DNA of 64,000 nt from the NCBI RefSeq assembly GCF_015461845.1, contig NZ_JACOPW010000003.1, positions 248,001-312,000 of the forward strand, in the 5' to 3' direction. Position 1 is the first letter of the stretch; each line of letters opens with the position of its first letter. The stretch is from Pseudomonas mucoides. GTDB taxonomy: Bacteria > Pseudomonadota > Gammaproteobacteria > Pseudomonadales > Pseudomonadaceae. The translations under genes were made by a program, and so were the position numbers. Of this stretch, positions 28,463 to 37,942 are shown piece after piece. The notes below the pieces were generated by a model, which was given only the letters and a program-made list of their open reading frames with translations, was not told the origin of the DNA and ran no database searches.

Positions 28463-29073
28463 TGGCCACGCGTCCTAAAAAACCTGTTCACAACGTCCAT
28501 AACGGCGTGAATCAACTGCGCATCATCGGCGGCGAATGGGGCAGCCGAAAGCTGAGCTTCCCCGATGCCCCAGGCCTGCGCCCGACCCCGGACCGGGTGC
28601 GTGAAACCCTGTTCAACTGGCTCGCGCCGTATGTCGCGGGCGCCAAGGTGCTGGACCCGTTCGCCGGCAGCGGCGCACTGTTCCTCGAAGCCCTGTCCCG
28701 TGGCGCGGCCATGGGCCAAGCGCTGGATGCCAGCAACATCGCGGTCGCCAGCATCAAGGAGCATCTGGGCACACTGCGTTGCACCACGGGCCAGATTCAG
28801 ACCGCCGACGCCCTGCGCTACCTGGAAACCCAGACCGCCACGGCGTACGACCTGGTGTTCCTCGACCCACCGTTCAACCAGAACCTGCTGCCGGGCGTCT
28901 GCACGCTGCTGGAAGAGCGTCAGTGGCTGGCCGACGAGGCCTGGATCTACACTGAAAGCGAAAACGCGCCGTCGTCCCTTGGTTTGCCAGGCAACTGGCG
29001 CCTGCACCGTGAGCAGAAATCCGGGCGGGTTTACTACGCGTTGTGGCAACGTATGGCAGAGATCGCCGGTTAA
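28462..29073 (+). CDS. rsmD: 16S rRNA (guanine966-N2)-methyltransferase
   Basis: A 203-residue SAM-dependent enzyme. Visible are LRIIGGEWGSRKLSFP and GLRPTPDRVRETLFNWL at the start, the SAM motif VLDPFAGSGALFLEALSRGA and the catalytic LVFLDPPF. It methylates G966 in the 30S subunit. Its ATG overlaps the stop of the M16 partner gene (TAATG). In many bacteria rsmD is next to ftsYEX and coaD; here coaD is 7.5 kb downstream. Confidence 0.95.
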   Translation: MATRPKKPVHNVHNGVNQLRIIGGEWGSRKLSFPDAPGLRPTPDRVRETLFNWLAPYVAGAKVLDPFAGSGALFLEALSRGAAMGQALDASNIAVASIKEHLGTLRCTTGQIQTADALRYLETQTATAYDLVFLDPPFNQNLLPGVCTLLEERQWLADEAWIYTESENAPSSLGLPGNWRLHREQKSGRVYYALWQRMAEIAG

Positions 29074-29089
29074 TCGACCGGCCTGAAAA

Positions 29090-29110
29090 GGTGCGCACCC
29101 GTTGCGCACC
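29090..29110. terminator. Hairpin after rsmD
   Basis: GGTGCGCA (29090-29097) and TGCGCACC (29103-29110) form an 8-bp stem with a 5-base loop just before the YheT gene. There is no T tract, so it may be only a weak terminator. Confidence 0.5.
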
Positions 29111-29128
29111 GCTGCATCGAGAGCAATC

Positions 29129-30127
29129 GTGTCCCATCCGCCAGACCGCTTCACCCCCGCCTTGGGCCTGGGCAATCCGCACTTGCAAACCTTGTGGGGA
29201 CCGCTTTGGCGCAAAACCACGCACATCGAACGCGAGCGCGAACGCTTGTGGCTCGAAGACGGCGACTTTCTCGACCTCGACTGGCACGGCCCACACAGCG
29301 CGACAGCGCCTCTGGTGCTGGTGTTGCACGGGCTGACCGGTTCGTCGAACTCACCGTACGTGGCCGGCGTGCAAAAGGCCCTCGCCACCCAAGGCTGGGC
29401 CAGTGTCGCGTTGAACTGGCGCGGCTGTTCGGGCGAGCCGAATCTGTTGGCGCGCAGTTACCATTCCGGCGCCAGTGAAGACCTCGCCGAAACCATCCGA
29501 CACCTGCGGGCCAAACGTCCGTTGGCGCCGCTGTATGCGGTGGGTTATTCCCTGGGCGGCAACGTCTTGCTCAAGCACTTGGGCGAGTCCGGCAGTGACA
29601 GCGGCGTGACCGGCGCGGTGGCGGTGTCGGTGCCGTTTCGCCTCGACCAGTGCGCGGATCGTATCGGCCAAGGTTTTTCCAGGGTCTATCAGGCGCATTT
29701 CATGCGCGAGATGCTCGCCTACATCAAGAACAAACAACGCCAGTTCCAGCATGACGGACGCGAAGATGGCCTCGCGGCGTTGGCGGCACTGGGTTCGCTG
29801 GAGAACATGCGCACCTTCTGGGACTTCGATGGCCGGGTCACGGCGCCGTTGAATGGTTTTATCGATGCCGAGGATTACTACCGTCGCGCCTCGAGCCGTT
29901 ATTTTCTTGGGGAGATTCGCACACCGACCCTGATCATTCAGGCGGCCGACGATCCCTTCGTCTTCCCCCACAGCCTGCCGCAGGCCGACGAATTGTCGGC
30001 CTGCACGCAACTGGAATTACAAACCAAGGGCGGGCATGTCGGCTTCGTCGATGGCTCGTTCCGGCAACCGGGTTATTACCTGGAACGGCGTATCCCGCAG
30101 TGGCTGGCCGCCGTGGGGCGCATGTAG
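29129..30127 (+). CDS. YheT-family alpha/beta hydrolase
   Basis: A 332-residue hydrolase. The family opens with ALGLGNPHLQTLWGPLWRK. The nucleophile elbow is VGYSLGGNVLLKHLGE, the acid is in IIQAADDPFVF and the His in KGGHVGFVDG. The chosen GTG at 29129 follows GAGAG at seven bases and matches the family N-terminus (SHPPDRFTPALG); a TTG further upstream lies in the rsmD hairpin. YheT-like hydrolases are predicted esterases; the substrate is unknown. Confidence 0.88.
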   Translation: MSHPPDRFTPALGLGNPHLQTLWGPLWRKTTHIERERERLWLEDGDFLDLDWHGPHSATAPLVLVLHGLTGSSNSPYVAGVQKALATQGWASVALNWRGCSGEPNLLARSYHSGASEDLAETIRHLRAKRPLAPLYAVGYSLGGNVLLKHLGESGSDSGVTGAVAVSVPFRLDQCADRIGQGFSRVYQAHFMREMLAYIKNKQRQFQHDGREDGLAALAALGSLENMRTFWDFDGRVTAPLNGFIDAEDYYRRASSRYFLGEIRTPTLIIQAADDPFVFPHSLPQADELSACTQLELQTKGGHVGFVDGSFRQPGYYLERRIPQWLAAVGRM

Positions 30128-30130
30128 CCG

Positions 30131-30961
30131 ATGGACGTCGATCAGGGCGAGTCGATCCGCTTCTGGCAAACCGCGCCGCTGGCCGGGGTCGAGTTACTGT
30201 CCGCGCGCTATATCGAACACCGCTTCGCACCCCATGTGCACGATGGTTATGTGATCGGCATGATCATGGCCGGTGCCCAGCGCTATCGCTATCGCGGCGT
30301 CGAACACCTGGCTGGCAGCGGCACCTTGGTGTTGATCAATCCGGATGAACTGCATACAGGCCACAAAGGCACCGAGGATGGTTGGCTGTACCGGGCGTTT
30401 TATCCCGACAGCGGGCAGTTACTGTCGTTGCTGGCCGAACTGGAATTGCCGACCCATCACTTGCCCATGTTTGGCGCCACGCTGTACCGCGACCCGGACC
30501 TGGTGAAGGGTTTTTGCCAACTGCATCGCTTGCTGGAAAGTCCGTCCACAGCGCTGCAACAGCAAACGGTCTGGCGGGAAATGATGTTGTCGTTGCTGCA
30601 ACGACACGCGGCCGTGCCGATTGCCGGCCAACCCGGCAAGGAGCACCGCGCCGTGACACGGGCCAAGGAATTGCTGCATGCGCAATTGGCGGCGCCACCG
30701 TCTCTTGAAGAGCTGGCGGCGGCGGTGAATCTTTCGCCTTTTCACTTTGCCCGGGTGTTTCGCCGAGCCACCGGCATGCCGCCGCACACCTGGCTGATGC
30801 AACAACGCATCGCCCAGGCCCGGGCGCTGTTGCAGAACGGTTGTTTGCCGCTGGAAGTGGCCACGCAATTGGGGTATGCCGACCAGAGTCACCTGAGCCG
30901 GCAGTTCAAGCAGGTTTACGGGGTGGGACCGGGGGCGTATCGAAGTGCCCGACTGTTTTGA
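30131..30961 (+). CDS. AraC family transcriptional regulator
   Basis: A 276-residue regulator. An N-terminal cupin-like sensor (HRFAPHVHDGYVIGMIMAG) is followed by two C-terminal helix-turn-helix motifs, SLEELAAAVNLSPFHFARVF and LEVATQLGYADQSHLSRQFK. It starts three bases after the YheT hydrolase stop, so the two are probably co-transcribed, and it may regulate a target elsewhere. No ligand can be named from sequence. Confidence 0.88.
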   Translation: MDVDQGESIRFWQTAPLAGVELLSARYIEHRFAPHVHDGYVIGMIMAGAQRYRYRGVEHLAGSGTLVLINPDELHTGHKGTEDGWLYRAFYPDSGQLLSLLAELELPTHHLPMFGATLYRDPDLVKGFCQLHRLLESPSTALQQQTVWREMMLSLLQRHAAVPIAGQPGKEHRAVTRAKELLHAQLAAPPSLEELAAAVNLSPFHFARVFRRATGMPPHTWLMQQRIAQARALLQNGCLPLEVATQLGYADQSHLSRQFKQVYGVGPGAYRSARLF

Positions 30962-30973
30962 ATCGCCTGATAC

Positions 30974-31003
30974 CCCTGTGGGAGCGAGCTTGCTCCCACA
31001 GGG
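30974..31003. terminator. REP-like palindrome acting as bidirectional terminator
   Basis: CCCTGTGGGAGC (30974-30985) and GCTCCCACAGGG (30992-31003) pair perfectly around a 6-base loop between the convergent AraC and sulfurtransferase genes. Confidence 0.7.
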
Positions 31004-31011
31004 ATTCGGGG

Positions 31012-31866
31012 TTATTCGCCGATGGCGATGCCGTGTGCGGGATCGTTGATCCACTCGCTCCACGACCCGGCATACAACGCCCCCAACGGATAACCCGCCA
31101 GGCACAGTGCAAACAGGTTATGGCAAGCCGTCACCCCGGAACCGCAGTACGCCACCAGATCGGTCGGCGAACGATCCCCCAGTTTCTCGGCAAAACGCTG
31201 CTTGAGCTGATCAGCCGGTAAAAACCGCCCATCGCCGCCGAGGTTGTCGGTAAACGCCGCACATTGCGCCCCCGGAATGTGTCCGGCAATCGGATCAATC
31301 GGCTCCACTTCACCTTTGAAACGCGGCAAGGCACGAGCATCCAGTAACGTCAGCGCGGGTTGACCGAGGCGTTTCTGAAGCTGTTCAGCACTGAGGATCA
31401 ACGCGTTATCCGGCGTCCCGCTGAAGGTGCCCCGTTTGGTGTCGCACGCATCCAGACTCAGCGGCAAACCCGCCGCATGCCAGGCCTTGAGCCCGCCATC
31501 CAGAATGAACACGCCGTCACGCTTGCCCAGCCATGCCAGCAACCACCAGGCCCGCGCCGCAAAAGCACCGGGGCCGTCATCGTACAAAACCACTTCGCTG
31601 TCGGCGTTGATGCCCCAGGCTTGCAAGCGCTCGATCAAGTCATCCGCTTCAGGCAGCGGATGACGCCCGGTCACGCCCTTGACCACCGCCCCGCTCAAAT
31701 CACGCTCGAGATCGGCAAACTTCGAACCGGCGATGTGCCCTTCGGCATAACTACGCTGGCCGTAATCCGGGTCTTCGAGGGCAAAACGACAATCGAGAAT
31801 CACCAACCCCGGCTGGTCCTTTTTCAGGTCCAGTGCTTGCGGGCTGATCAATTGCGCAATGGGCAT
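31012..31866 (-). CDS. sseA: 3-mercaptopyruvate/thiosulfate sulfurtransferase (SseA-like)
   Basis: A 284-residue protein with two rhodanese domains. The second carries the active-site loop CGSGVTA with Cys241, the form found in 3-mercaptopyruvate sulfurtransferases rather than the CRKGVT of thiosulfate-type enzymes. The first domain ends with VLYDDGPGAFAARAWWLL and lacks an active Cys. It transfers sulfur from mercaptopyruvate to an acceptor such as cyanide or a thiol. It stands beside, and reads the same way as, the TetR gene. Confidence 0.9.
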   Translation of the reverse strand: MPIAQLISPQALDLKKDQPGLVILDCRFALEDPDYGQRSYAEGHIAGSKFADLERDLSGAVVKGVTGRHPLPEADDLIERLQAWGINADSEVVLYDDGPGAFAARAWWLLAWLGKRDGVFILDGGLKAWHAAGLPLSLDACDTKRGTFSGTPDNALILSAEQLQKRLGQPALTLLDARALPRFKGEVEPIDPIAGHIPGAQCAAFTDNLGGDGRFLPADQLKQRFAEKLGDRSPTDLVAYCGSGVTACHNLFALCLAGYPLGALYAGSWSEWINDPAHGIAIGE

Positions 31867-31899
31867 AGCGGGCTCCTGTGACTAAGTCGGTGTTCGATC

Positions 31900-32571
31900 C
31901 TACTGCACTTCTTCAAGGGCTTGGGCCAACGGCACGTAAAACTCTTCGTACAGCGCATTCACCGCATCACGCGCCTGATCCGTGACGAAACCGGCTTCAA
32001 GCACCAACACCTGATACACACCTCGTTTAATGGCTTGTTCACTCAGGTGATTGGAGTTTTCCCGCGTGGTGCACAGGAACCGCACCCAGGACGTCAGGAT
32101 GATCCACGCGTTCAGCGTCAGGGACTCGATCTGGACCTTATCCATTTGCAGGATGCCGGCCTCGACGAAACCCGCGTAGATGTGCGTGCCATGGATCAGG
32201 CAGCGCTGGGAAAACCGTCGGTAACGGGCAGCCAATTCCGGATCGCTGTCGAGCAAGTGCTCAAGATCGCGATGCAAAAACCGGTAGCGCCACATCGCCG
32301 CCAGCAGCTCCTGAAGGTAGAAGCGCTTGTCGTCCACCGTCGACGCACGCCCCTGAGGCGGGCGCAGGAAGCTGTCCACCAGGCTTTCGTACTCACTGAA
32401 CAACACGGCGATGATCGCCTGCTTGTTGGGGAAGTGGTAGTACAGGTTGCCCGGTGAAATTTCCATGTGGGCAGCAATGTGGTTGGTGCTGATGCTGCGC
32501 TCACCCTGCTGATTGAACAGCTCCAGGCTGTTCTGCACGATGCGCTCGCTGGTTTTGATCCGAGGGGCCAT
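31900..32571 (-). CDS. TetR family transcriptional regulator
   Basis: A 223-residue TetR-type repressor. The helix-turn-helix is SISTNHIAAHMEISPGNLYY at about residues 23-42, followed by HFPNKQAIIAVLF. The C-terminal ligand domain is unremarkable. It is divergent from the aldehyde dehydrogenase gene, and a 30-bp palindrome lies in the shared promoter region, so it very likely controls that gene and itself. The inducer is unknown; an aldehyde or fatty-acid-like compound is possible. Confidence 0.88.
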   Translation of the reverse strand: MAPRIKTSERIVQNSLELFNQQGERSISTNHIAAHMEISPGNLYYHFPNKQAIIAVLFSEYESLVDSFLRPPQGRASTVDDKRFYLQELLAAMWRYRFLHRDLEHLLDSDPELAARYRRFSQRCLIHGTHIYAGFVEAGILQMDKVQIESLTLNAWIILTSWVRFLCTTRENSNHLSEQAIKRGVYQVLVLEAGFVTDQARDAVNALYEEFYVPLAQALEEVQ

Positions 32572-32657
32572 GGCTTGAGCTTTAATTCAGAGTGCGATGA
32601 CAGGCATCTTACGACCTATCCGCGAGTGGATAAAACAAAGCTGTTCCAGGATGCCAT

Positions 32658-32689
32658 TTGACTTTCTAGAGCATAGACTCTAAAAAGTC
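32658..32689 (+). promoter_or_regulatory. Operator palindrome overlapping the aldehyde dehydrogenase promoter
   Basis: A nested palindrome runs 32660-32689: outer arms GACTT/AAGTC and inner arms TAGAG/CTCTA. A sigma-70-like promoter TTGACT (32658-32663), 17-base spacer, TAAAAA (32681-32686) lies inside it. This is the layout expected for the adjacent TetR repressor. Confidence 0.7.
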
Positions 32690-32717
32690 ACTCATTACAA
32701 TAAATCCGGAGCCGACA

Positions 32718-34148
32718 ATGACTGCTGACATCGCCTACCTTCAGAACTTGAATCAGCCTCTGGAAGCAATGCAGGCCCTGTTCGACGCCCAACGCGCCGC
32801 CTACGCCGCCAACCCGATGCCGCCGGCCGCCCAGCGCCAGCAATGGCTCAAAGCCTTGCGCGATCTATTGAGCAGCGAGCGCCAGGCACTGATCGAGGCG
32901 ATCAGCCAGGATTTCAGTCACCGCAGCGCCGATGAAACCCTGCTCGCCGAACTGATGCCCAGCCTGCACGGCATTCATTACGCCAGCCAGCACCTCAAAG
33001 GCTGGATGAAGGCCTCGCGGCGCAAGGTGGGCATCGCTTTTCAACCGGCGGCGGCCAAAGTCGTTTACCAACCGTTGGGCGTGGTCGGCGTGATCGTGCC
33101 TTGGAACTACCCGCTGTACCTGGCCATCGGTCCATTGGTGGGCGCGCTGTCGGCCGGCAATCGGGTGATGCTCAAACTCAGCGAATCGACCCCGGCCACC
33201 GGTTTGCTGCTCAAGGAATTGCTCGCCCGGGTCTTTCCTGAAGACCTGGTGTGCGTGGTGTTGGGCGAATCCGATGTCGGTGTCGCGTTCTCCCGCCTGC
33301 GTTTCGATCACTTGCTGTTCACCGGCGCCACCAGCATCGGCAAACACGTGATGCGTGCGGCGGCCGAGAACCTCACCCCGGTAACCCTCGAACTCGGCGG
33401 CAAGTCCCCAGCCATCGTGTCCCATGACGTGCCGCTGAAAGACGCCGCCGAACGCATCGCCTTCGGTAAAACCCTGAACGCCGGGCAAACCTGCGTGGCT
33501 CCGGACTACGTGTTGGTGCCCGAAGACCGTGTCGATGGTTTCGTCGAAGCCTATCGTCAGGTGGTTCGCGGGTTTTATCCGACGCTGGCTGACAACCCTG
33601 ACTACACCGCCATCATCAACGAGCGGCAACTGGCGCGTCTCAACGGCTACATCAGCGATGCCACCAGCAAAGGGGCACAGTTGATTCCGCTGTTCGACCA
33701 GGGTCAGGGCCGACGCATGAGCCACAGCCTGCTGCTTGACGTCACCGACGATATGACCGTGATGCAGGACGAAATTTTCGGCCCGCTGCTGCCGATCGTG
33801 CCGTACAAGCATCTGGATGAGGCCTTTGCCTACATCAACCAACGCCCTCGCCCATTGGCGCTGTACTACTTCGGCTACGACAAACGCGAACAGAACCGCG
33901 TGCTCCACGAAACCCACTCCGGCGGCGTCTGCCTCAACGACACGCTGCTGCACGTCGCTCAGGACGACATGCCATTCGGTGGTATCGGTGCATCGGGCAT
34001 GGGCCATTACCACGGCCATGAAGGCTTCCTGACCTTCAGCAAGGCCAAAGGGGTGTTGATCAAGCAGCGCTTCAATGCTGCGAAGCTGATCTACCCGCCG
34101 TACGGAAAATCCATCCAGAAACTGATCCAGAAGCTGTTCATCCGCTAA
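32718..34148 (+). CDS. calB: Coniferyl aldehyde dehydrogenase-type aldehyde dehydrogenase
   Basis: A 476-residue NAD(P)-dependent aldehyde dehydrogenase. The general base Glu225 is in LELGGKSPAIV and the catalytic Cys259 is in NAGQTCVAPDYVL; VPWNYPLYLAIGPL binds the cofactor. The C-terminal tail with LIYPPYG resembles class 3 and coniferyl-aldehyde enzymes. The symbol follows the common Pseudomonas annotation; the actual substrate is unproven. Downstream are a Tat lipoprotein and a GMC oxidoreductase, suggesting an alcohol-to-aldehyde-to-acid route. Confidence 0.88.
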   Translation: MTADIAYLQNLNQPLEAMQALFDAQRAAYAANPMPPAAQRQQWLKALRDLLSSERQALIEAISQDFSHRSADETLLAELMPSLHGIHYASQHLKGWMKASRRKVGIAFQPAAAKVVYQPLGVVGVIVPWNYPLYLAIGPLVGALSAGNRVMLKLSESTPATGLLLKELLARVFPEDLVCVVLGESDVGVAFSRLRFDHLLFTGATSIGKHVMRAAAENLTPVTLELGGKSPAIVSHDVPLKDAAERIAFGKTLNAGQTCVAPDYVLVPEDRVDGFVEAYRQVVRGFYPTLADNPDYTAIINERQLARLNGYISDATSKGAQLIPLFDQGQGRRMSHSLLLDVTDDMTVMQDEIFGPLLPIVPYKHLDEAFAYINQRPRPLALYYFGYDKREQNRVLHETHSGGVCLNDTLLHVAQDDMPFGGIGASGMGHYHGHEGFLTFSKAKGVLIKQRFNAAKLIYPPYGKSIQKLIQKLFIR

Positions 34149-34176
34149 CGCTCACCACCACCGGGTAACAACAATA

Positions 34177-34722
34177 ATGAGCCCAAGCCTGTCCGATACA
34201 CCCGCGCTGTCACGGCGCGGCCTGCTGAAATTCAGCCTCGGCGCCAGCGCCTTCCTGGCCACCGCCGGGTTGGGCGCAAGCCTCAGCGGCTGCTCGTCGA
34301 GTACCGCAGCGAACGGCTTCGTGATCCTGCGCAGCGGCGACCTGCTGTTTTTGCGCGCACTGACTCCGGTGATGCTCGAGGGTGCGGTCGCTGCCGAGAA
34401 AATGCCGGCATCGGTCGACCAGACCTTGCACAGCCTGGATAACAGCCTGAATCACCTGTCGCCGGAAATGCTCAAGCTGACCCAGCAACTGTTCGATGTG
34501 CTGGGGATGGCCGTGACGCGCGGACCGCTGACCGGGATCTGGGGCAGCTGGGAAAATGCCAGTGCTGATGAGATCCGGCACTTTCTCGATCGCTGGGAAA
34601 ACAGTTCGTTGAGCCTGTTGCGCATGGGCCATAGCTCGCTACAGCAACTGGTGATGATGGCGTGGTACACCCGGGCGGAGTCTTGGGTGCATTGCGGGTA
34701 TCCCGGGCCGCCTACAGTTTGA
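34177..34722 (+). CDS. Tat-exported lipoprotein, probable small subunit of the GMC oxidoreductase
   Basis: A 181-residue protein. The N-terminus carries a twin-arginine motif (SRRGLLKFS, Arg13-Arg14), a hydrophobic stretch with ATAGLGASLSGC, and a lipobox ending at Cys39, so it should be a Tat-dependent lipoprotein. The body (SLDNSLNHLSPEMLKLTQQL, ITGIWGSWENA-like) resembles the small Tat subunit of membrane gluconate- or sorbitol-type dehydrogenases. It lies 28 bases after calB and 157 bases before the GMC gene. Confidence 0.75.
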   Translation: MSPSLSDTPALSRRGLLKFSLGASAFLATAGLGASLSGCSSSTAANGFVILRSGDLLFLRALTPVMLEGAVAAEKMPASVDQTLHSLDNSLNHLSPEMLKLTQQLFDVLGMAVTRGPLTGIWGSWENASADEIRHFLDRWENSSLSLLRMGHSSLQQLVMMAWYTRAESWVHCGYPGPPTV

Positions 34723-34731
34723 GACCGAGTC

Positions 34732-34835
34732 GACGCCATCGCGGGCAAGCCACGCTCCCACAGGGTTTGAGGCGAGCCATCCTTTTGTGAACAACCCAAA
34801 ACCTTGTGGGGGCCGAGCTTGCCCGCGATGGCGTC
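34732..34835. repeat. REPIN-like element between the Tat lipoprotein and GMC genes
   Basis: The left arm starts GACGCCATCGCGGGCAAGCC; the right arm ends GCTTGCCCGCGATGGCGTC and is its near-complement. The element sits inside what otherwise looks like one operon. Confidence 0.8.
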
Positions 34836-34879
34836 AGCCGCCTCATCACCGCCAATAAAAACAACAAGAGAACCTGAGA

Positions 34880-36475
34880 ATGCCTGTACCCGACCCGTTC
34901 CGAGAAGGCCTGTCCCGTGGCTGGAAAACCTACAACGGCGCGCAATTGACCCAAGACCTGACCCTCGAAGCGGACGTCGCGATCATCGGCAGCGGTGCCG
35001 GCGGCGGCACCACGGCGGAAATCCTCAGCGCGGCCGGCTACAAAGTGCTGCTGATCGAAGAAGGCCCGCTCAAGACCAGCAGCGACTTCAAGATGCTCGA
35101 AGACCAGGCTTACACCAGCCTCTATCAGGAAGGCATCGGGCGCATGAGCAAGGATGGCGCAATCACCATCCTCCAGGGCCGCGCAGTAGGCGGCACCACG
35201 CTGATCAACTGGACTTCGAGCTTTCGCACGCCTACCCCGACACTCGAACACTGGGCCAGCGAACACGATGTTAAAGGTCACTCGCCTGCCGACATGGCGC
35301 CGTGGTTCGAGAAAATGGAACAACGCCTCGGCGTGGCGCCGTGGAGGGTGCCGCCCAACGCCAACAACGACGTGATCCGCAAAGGCTGTGAAAAACTCGG
35401 CTACAGCTGGCACGTCATCCCGCGCAACGTGCGCGGCTGCTGGAACCTCGGCTACTGCGGCATGGGCTGTCCGACCAACGCCAAGCAATCGATGCTGGTC
35501 ACGACCATTCCGGCGACGCTGGAGAAAGGTGGCGAGCTTCTGTACCTGGCTCGCGCCGAAAAACTGTCGATCAAGGATGGCAAAGTCACTGGCCTGCAAT
35601 GCGTGGCGATGGACGACCGTTGCGTCGCGCCGACCGGGCGCACGATCACGGTCAAGGCGCGCCATTACGTACTGGCCGGCGGCGGGATCAACAGCCCCGC
35701 GTTGCTCCTGCGTTCTGATGCGCCGGATCCGCACAAACGTCTGGGCAAGCGCACGTTCCTGCATTTGGTGAACATGTCCGCCGGGCTGTTCGACGAGGTG
35801 ATCAACCCCTTCTACGGCGCGCCACAGTCGATCTATTCCGACCATTTCCAATGGCAAGACGGCACCACCGGCAAGATGGCCTACAAACTCGAAGTCCCGC
35901 CGCTGCACCCGGCGCTGGCGACGACCCTGCTGGGCGGCTTCGGCAAGGAAAACGCCCAGCACATGGAGCACCTGCCCCATACCCACGCCATGCTCGCGTT
36001 GTTGCGCGACGGTTTCCACCCGGACAGCCCCGGCGGCAGCGTCGAACTGCGCGGCGACAATACGCCGGTGCTCGACTATCAGGTCTCGCCCTACGCGTGG
36101 GACGGTTTGCGCCGAGCCTTCCACAGCATGGCCGAAATCCAGTTTGCCGGGGGGGCCAATGCAGTGATGCCGATGCACGCCGATGCCCGCTACGTGAAAA
36201 CCCTGGCTGAAGCGCGCACGCTGATTGATGGCTTGAGCCTTGAGTTGTATCGCACACGCCTGGGCAGCGCCCACGTGATGGGTGGTTGTGCGATGGGCGA
36301 AGACCCGAAAAACGCCGTGACCGACAGCCTCGGCCGTCATCACCAGCTGAGCAATCTGTCGATCCATGACGGCTCGCTGTTTCCCACCAGCATTGGCGCA
36401 AACCCACAATTGTCGGTGTACGGGCTGACAGCACAACTGGCCACTGCCCTGGCCGAACGTTTGAAAAACCCATGA
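34880..36475 (+). CDS. GMC-family FAD oxidoreductase
   Basis: A 531-residue glucose-methanol-choline oxidoreductase. The FAD motif GSGAGGG is at residues 37-43, the GMC signature GRAVGGTTLINWTSS at about 100-114. Four closely spaced cysteines (GCWNLGYCGMGC) fall near 190-200. The C-terminal SAHVMGGCAMGEDP holds the catalytic His region. It has no signal peptide, so if exported it would have to travel with the twin-arginine small subunit encoded upstream. The substrate is not evident; an alcohol is likely given the neighbouring aldehyde dehydrogenase. Confidence 0.88.
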   Translation: MPVPDPFREGLSRGWKTYNGAQLTQDLTLEADVAIIGSGAGGGTTAEILSAAGYKVLLIEEGPLKTSSDFKMLEDQAYTSLYQEGIGRMSKDGAITILQGRAVGGTTLINWTSSFRTPTPTLEHWASEHDVKGHSPADMAPWFEKMEQRLGVAPWRVPPNANNDVIRKGCEKLGYSWHVIPRNVRGCWNLGYCGMGCPTNAKQSMLVTTIPATLEKGGELLYLARAEKLSIKDGKVTGLQCVAMDDRCVAPTGRTITVKARHYVLAGGGINSPALLLRSDAPDPHKRLGKRTFLHLVNMSAGLFDEVINPFYGAPQSIYSDHFQWQDGTTGKMAYKLEVPPLHPALATTLLGGFGKENAQHMEHLPHTHAMLALLRDGFHPDSPGGSVELRGDNTPVLDYQVSPYAWDGLRRAFHSMAEIQFAGGANAVMPMHADARYVKTLAEARTLIDGLSLELYRTRLGSAHVMGGCAMGEDPKNAVTDSLGRHHQLSNLSIHDGSLFPTSIGANPQLSVYGLTAQLATALAERLKNP

Positions 36476-36503
36476 AAAGGGAGAATATTCGTATCGTCTA
36501 TAG

Positions 36504-37424
<921 letters not shown>

Positions 37425-37451
37425 GTCAGATAGTTTTGTAGAGCCTGTTCG

Positions 37452-37536
37452 GGCCTCATCGCGGGCAAGCCTGCTCCCACCGTGTTTCGTGTCGTACGCA
37501 AAACCAATGTGGAGCGGGCTTGCCCGCGATGAGGCC
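37452..37536. repeat. REPIN-like element after the ferredoxin gene
   Basis: Arms begin GGCCTCATCGCGGGCAAGCC and end GGCTTGCCCGCGATGAGGCC, almost fully complementary. It separates two convergent genes. Confidence 0.8.
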
Positions 37537-37564
37537 ATCAGCCACACCAAAGACGTAACTGCCT

Positions 37565-37888
37565 TCACTTCCGCCGCTCAAACCCCTCGCCGACACACCC
37601 CAGACACCGCACAAACGCCGCTTTCGCCGGGTCAACCACCAACGCCTGCCCCGCATCGCCAACGCCGCCACCCAGCGCGGTAAACGGCAACGACACCACA
37701 AACACGCCAGCACCGATCACCGTCGCCACGACCAGCAACGGTCGGGCAATCAGCAAATCACCGATCATGGCGTACGCCGGGGGATTCTGGAGGGTGTAGA
37801 GCGGGTCGCCGCTGCCGCTCTCTGCCGCAAACGCGCCGGCATTGGCGCCCAGCAGGCAGACAACGACAAGGATTCGAAACAGGTTCAT
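37565..37888 (-). CDS. Small exported or membrane protein of unknown function
   Basis: A 107-residue protein I cannot assign to a characterised family. It has a signal peptide (residues 1-21, ending AFAA), a short polar stretch, one hydrophobic segment at about residues 48-72 ([19 protein letters not shown]) followed by a Gly-rich turn, and a C-terminal cysteine pair (CLGC). Similar Pseudomonas proteins are sometimes labelled multidrug transporter, which such a short chain does not support. It is 55 bases upstream of, and divergent from, no close partner; mutM follows on the opposite side in the same leftward sense. Confidence 0.7.
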   Translation of the reverse strand: MNLFRILVVVCLLGANAGAFAAESGSGDPLYTLQNPPAYAMIGDLLIARPLLVVATVIGAGVFVVSLPFTALGGGVGDAGQALVVDPAKAAFVRCLGCVGEGFERRK

Positions 37889-37942
37889 GGCACGGTCCTT
37901 ATGCGAGGCAGTGAGAACACTGACTATAGACCGCGCGAGTTT

